DNA of 13,658 bases, taken from positions 1 through 13,658 of the forward strand of contig JAGGUC010000151.1 in assembly GCA_021158735.1 (NCBI GenBank), given 5' to 3'. A program made the position numbers and the translations under genes. The stretch is from Desulfurococcales archaeon (GTDB taxonomy: Archaea > Thermoproteota > Thermoprotei_A > Sulfolobales > NBVN01). Positions 13,187 to 13,658 of this stretch are shown in pieces. Every line of letters starts with the position of its first letter. The stretch's first letter is position 1. Under the pieces are notes generated by a model that did not search any database, was not told the origin of the DNA, and saw only the letters and a program-made list of their open reading frames with translations.

Positions 13187-13658
13187 GTGACTTTGAGGCT
13201 AGATGTTAAGAGGCTAACCGTGTATGTTAAGTATCCTTACCTAGTTGATCTGCGTGAGTATACTAGAGATTTCTTTGGTGTTAGCGTCGGCGTTGCTGAG
13301 CTCACTGAAGTCCCAGGCTATGCCGAGAAAGCGGTCGAGCGCTTGAATACATACTTACGCAGCCGTAAGTACACTCCATCAGCTAGGGAGGATGAGGAGG
13401 TTTTTTCTTTTTACTTATCACTGACCCTGGCAGCACTCGCCGATGCTTGGGCTTTAAGTAAGTTCATAGACTACGAAGCCAAGCGGTCCAGAGCCTTCTT
13501 CTTATCTGAGCAGGATGAGTTTCTAGAAGTGCTTGCGAGGAAACTTGGTGTAAGACTAGAGTACTTGGGCTCTGAGACAAATAGATGCGGGTATGGCATA
13601 GTTATTGGAGAGGATGTTAGGACGGGTAAAGCCATTATTGAGTGCTATCAGTTCAGAA
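13187..13658 (+). CDS. priL: DNA primase large subunit PriL, N-terminal part, cut by window edge
   Basis: My translation gives 157 residues with no stop to the window edge. PriL is the regulatory partner of the catalytic subunit PriS in archaeal primase, which makes primers for replication. The pattern fits the PriL N-terminal domain: an opening strand then YPYLVDLREYTRDFFGV, a helix with YAEKAVERLNTYL, the conserved EDEEVFSFYLSLTLAALADAW (about 68-88), FIDYEAKRSRAFFL, and LEVLARKLGVRLEYLG. The iron-sulfur C-terminal domain lies beyond the window. Start: GTG at 13187, the first start codon after the in-frame TAG at 13160, with TTG at 13193 as an alternative. It is recognised by family pattern, not by a search, so I hold it slightly below the metabolic genes. 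Confidence 0.82.
   Translation, partial: MTLRLDVKRLTVYVKYPYLVDLREYTRDFFGVSVGVAELTEVPGYAEKAVERLNTYLRSRKYTPSAREDEEVFSFYLSLTLAALADAWALSKFIDYEAKRSRAFFLSEQDEFLEVLARKLGVRLEYLGSETNRCGYGIVIGEDVRTGKAIIECYQFR

Noticed and set aside
1..13658. CRISPR arrays, insertion sequences, phage or toxin-antitoxin genes
   Set aside because: No regularly spaced repeats, terminal inverted repeats, transposase or antitoxin-like proteins were seen; the gene content is core metabolism and information processing.

Overview
The window is archaeal, most likely from a thermophile-type member of the Thermoproteota (Crenarchaeota and relatives). The evidence is the gene content: the archaeal box C/D RNP protein Nop5, ribosomal protein S30e (known mainly from the Crenarchaeota/TACK side of the archaea), the archaea-only amidotransferase GatDE, a TFIIB-type zinc-ribbon protein, and the large subunit of archaeal primase. 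Promoters look archaeal, with A/T-rich TATA-like elements about 25-30 bp before short leaders. Many genes start with GTG or TTG. I cannot name the genus.

Left part (1-5517), RNA and translation. The left end holds the N-terminal two thirds of nop5 (minus strand), divergent from the S30e gene. A roughly 200-bp gap contains a coding-like but startless frame. It is followed by gatD-gatE, overlapping by 8 bp, which make Gln-tRNA(Gln) by amidating Glu-tRNA(Gln). A 304-residue protein of unknown function follows; its first half looks like an SRPBCC/START fold.

Middle (5533-7376). A short TFIIB-like protein (minus strand) is divergent from a COG3199-type ATP-NAD/polyphosphate-kinase-like gene. The roughly 130-bp spacer between them contains a perfect 7-bp inverted repeat.

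Glycine cleavage block (7387-12002). gcvPA-gcvPB run leftward and gcvT-gcvH run rightward from one shared 126-bp control region. Together they encode the P, T and H proteins that split glycine into CO2, ammonia, methylene-tetrahydrofolate (or an archaeal pterin equivalent) and reducing power. The L protein (dihydrolipoyl dehydrogenase) and the lipoylation enzymes are not in the window. The control region has TATA elements in both directions and a 6-bp inverted repeat next to the gcvPA start, which suggests shared regulation.

Right part (12003-13658). Two small proteins of unknown function (151 and 138 residues) precede the start of priL, cut by the window end. The 151-residue protein resembles a SWIM domain that has lost its zinc ligands. 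No tRNA, rRNA, CRISPR array, insertion sequence or prophage gene was seen. The window is mostly ordinary core archaeal genome; the points of interest are the unknown proteins, the startless frame and the operator-like repeats.
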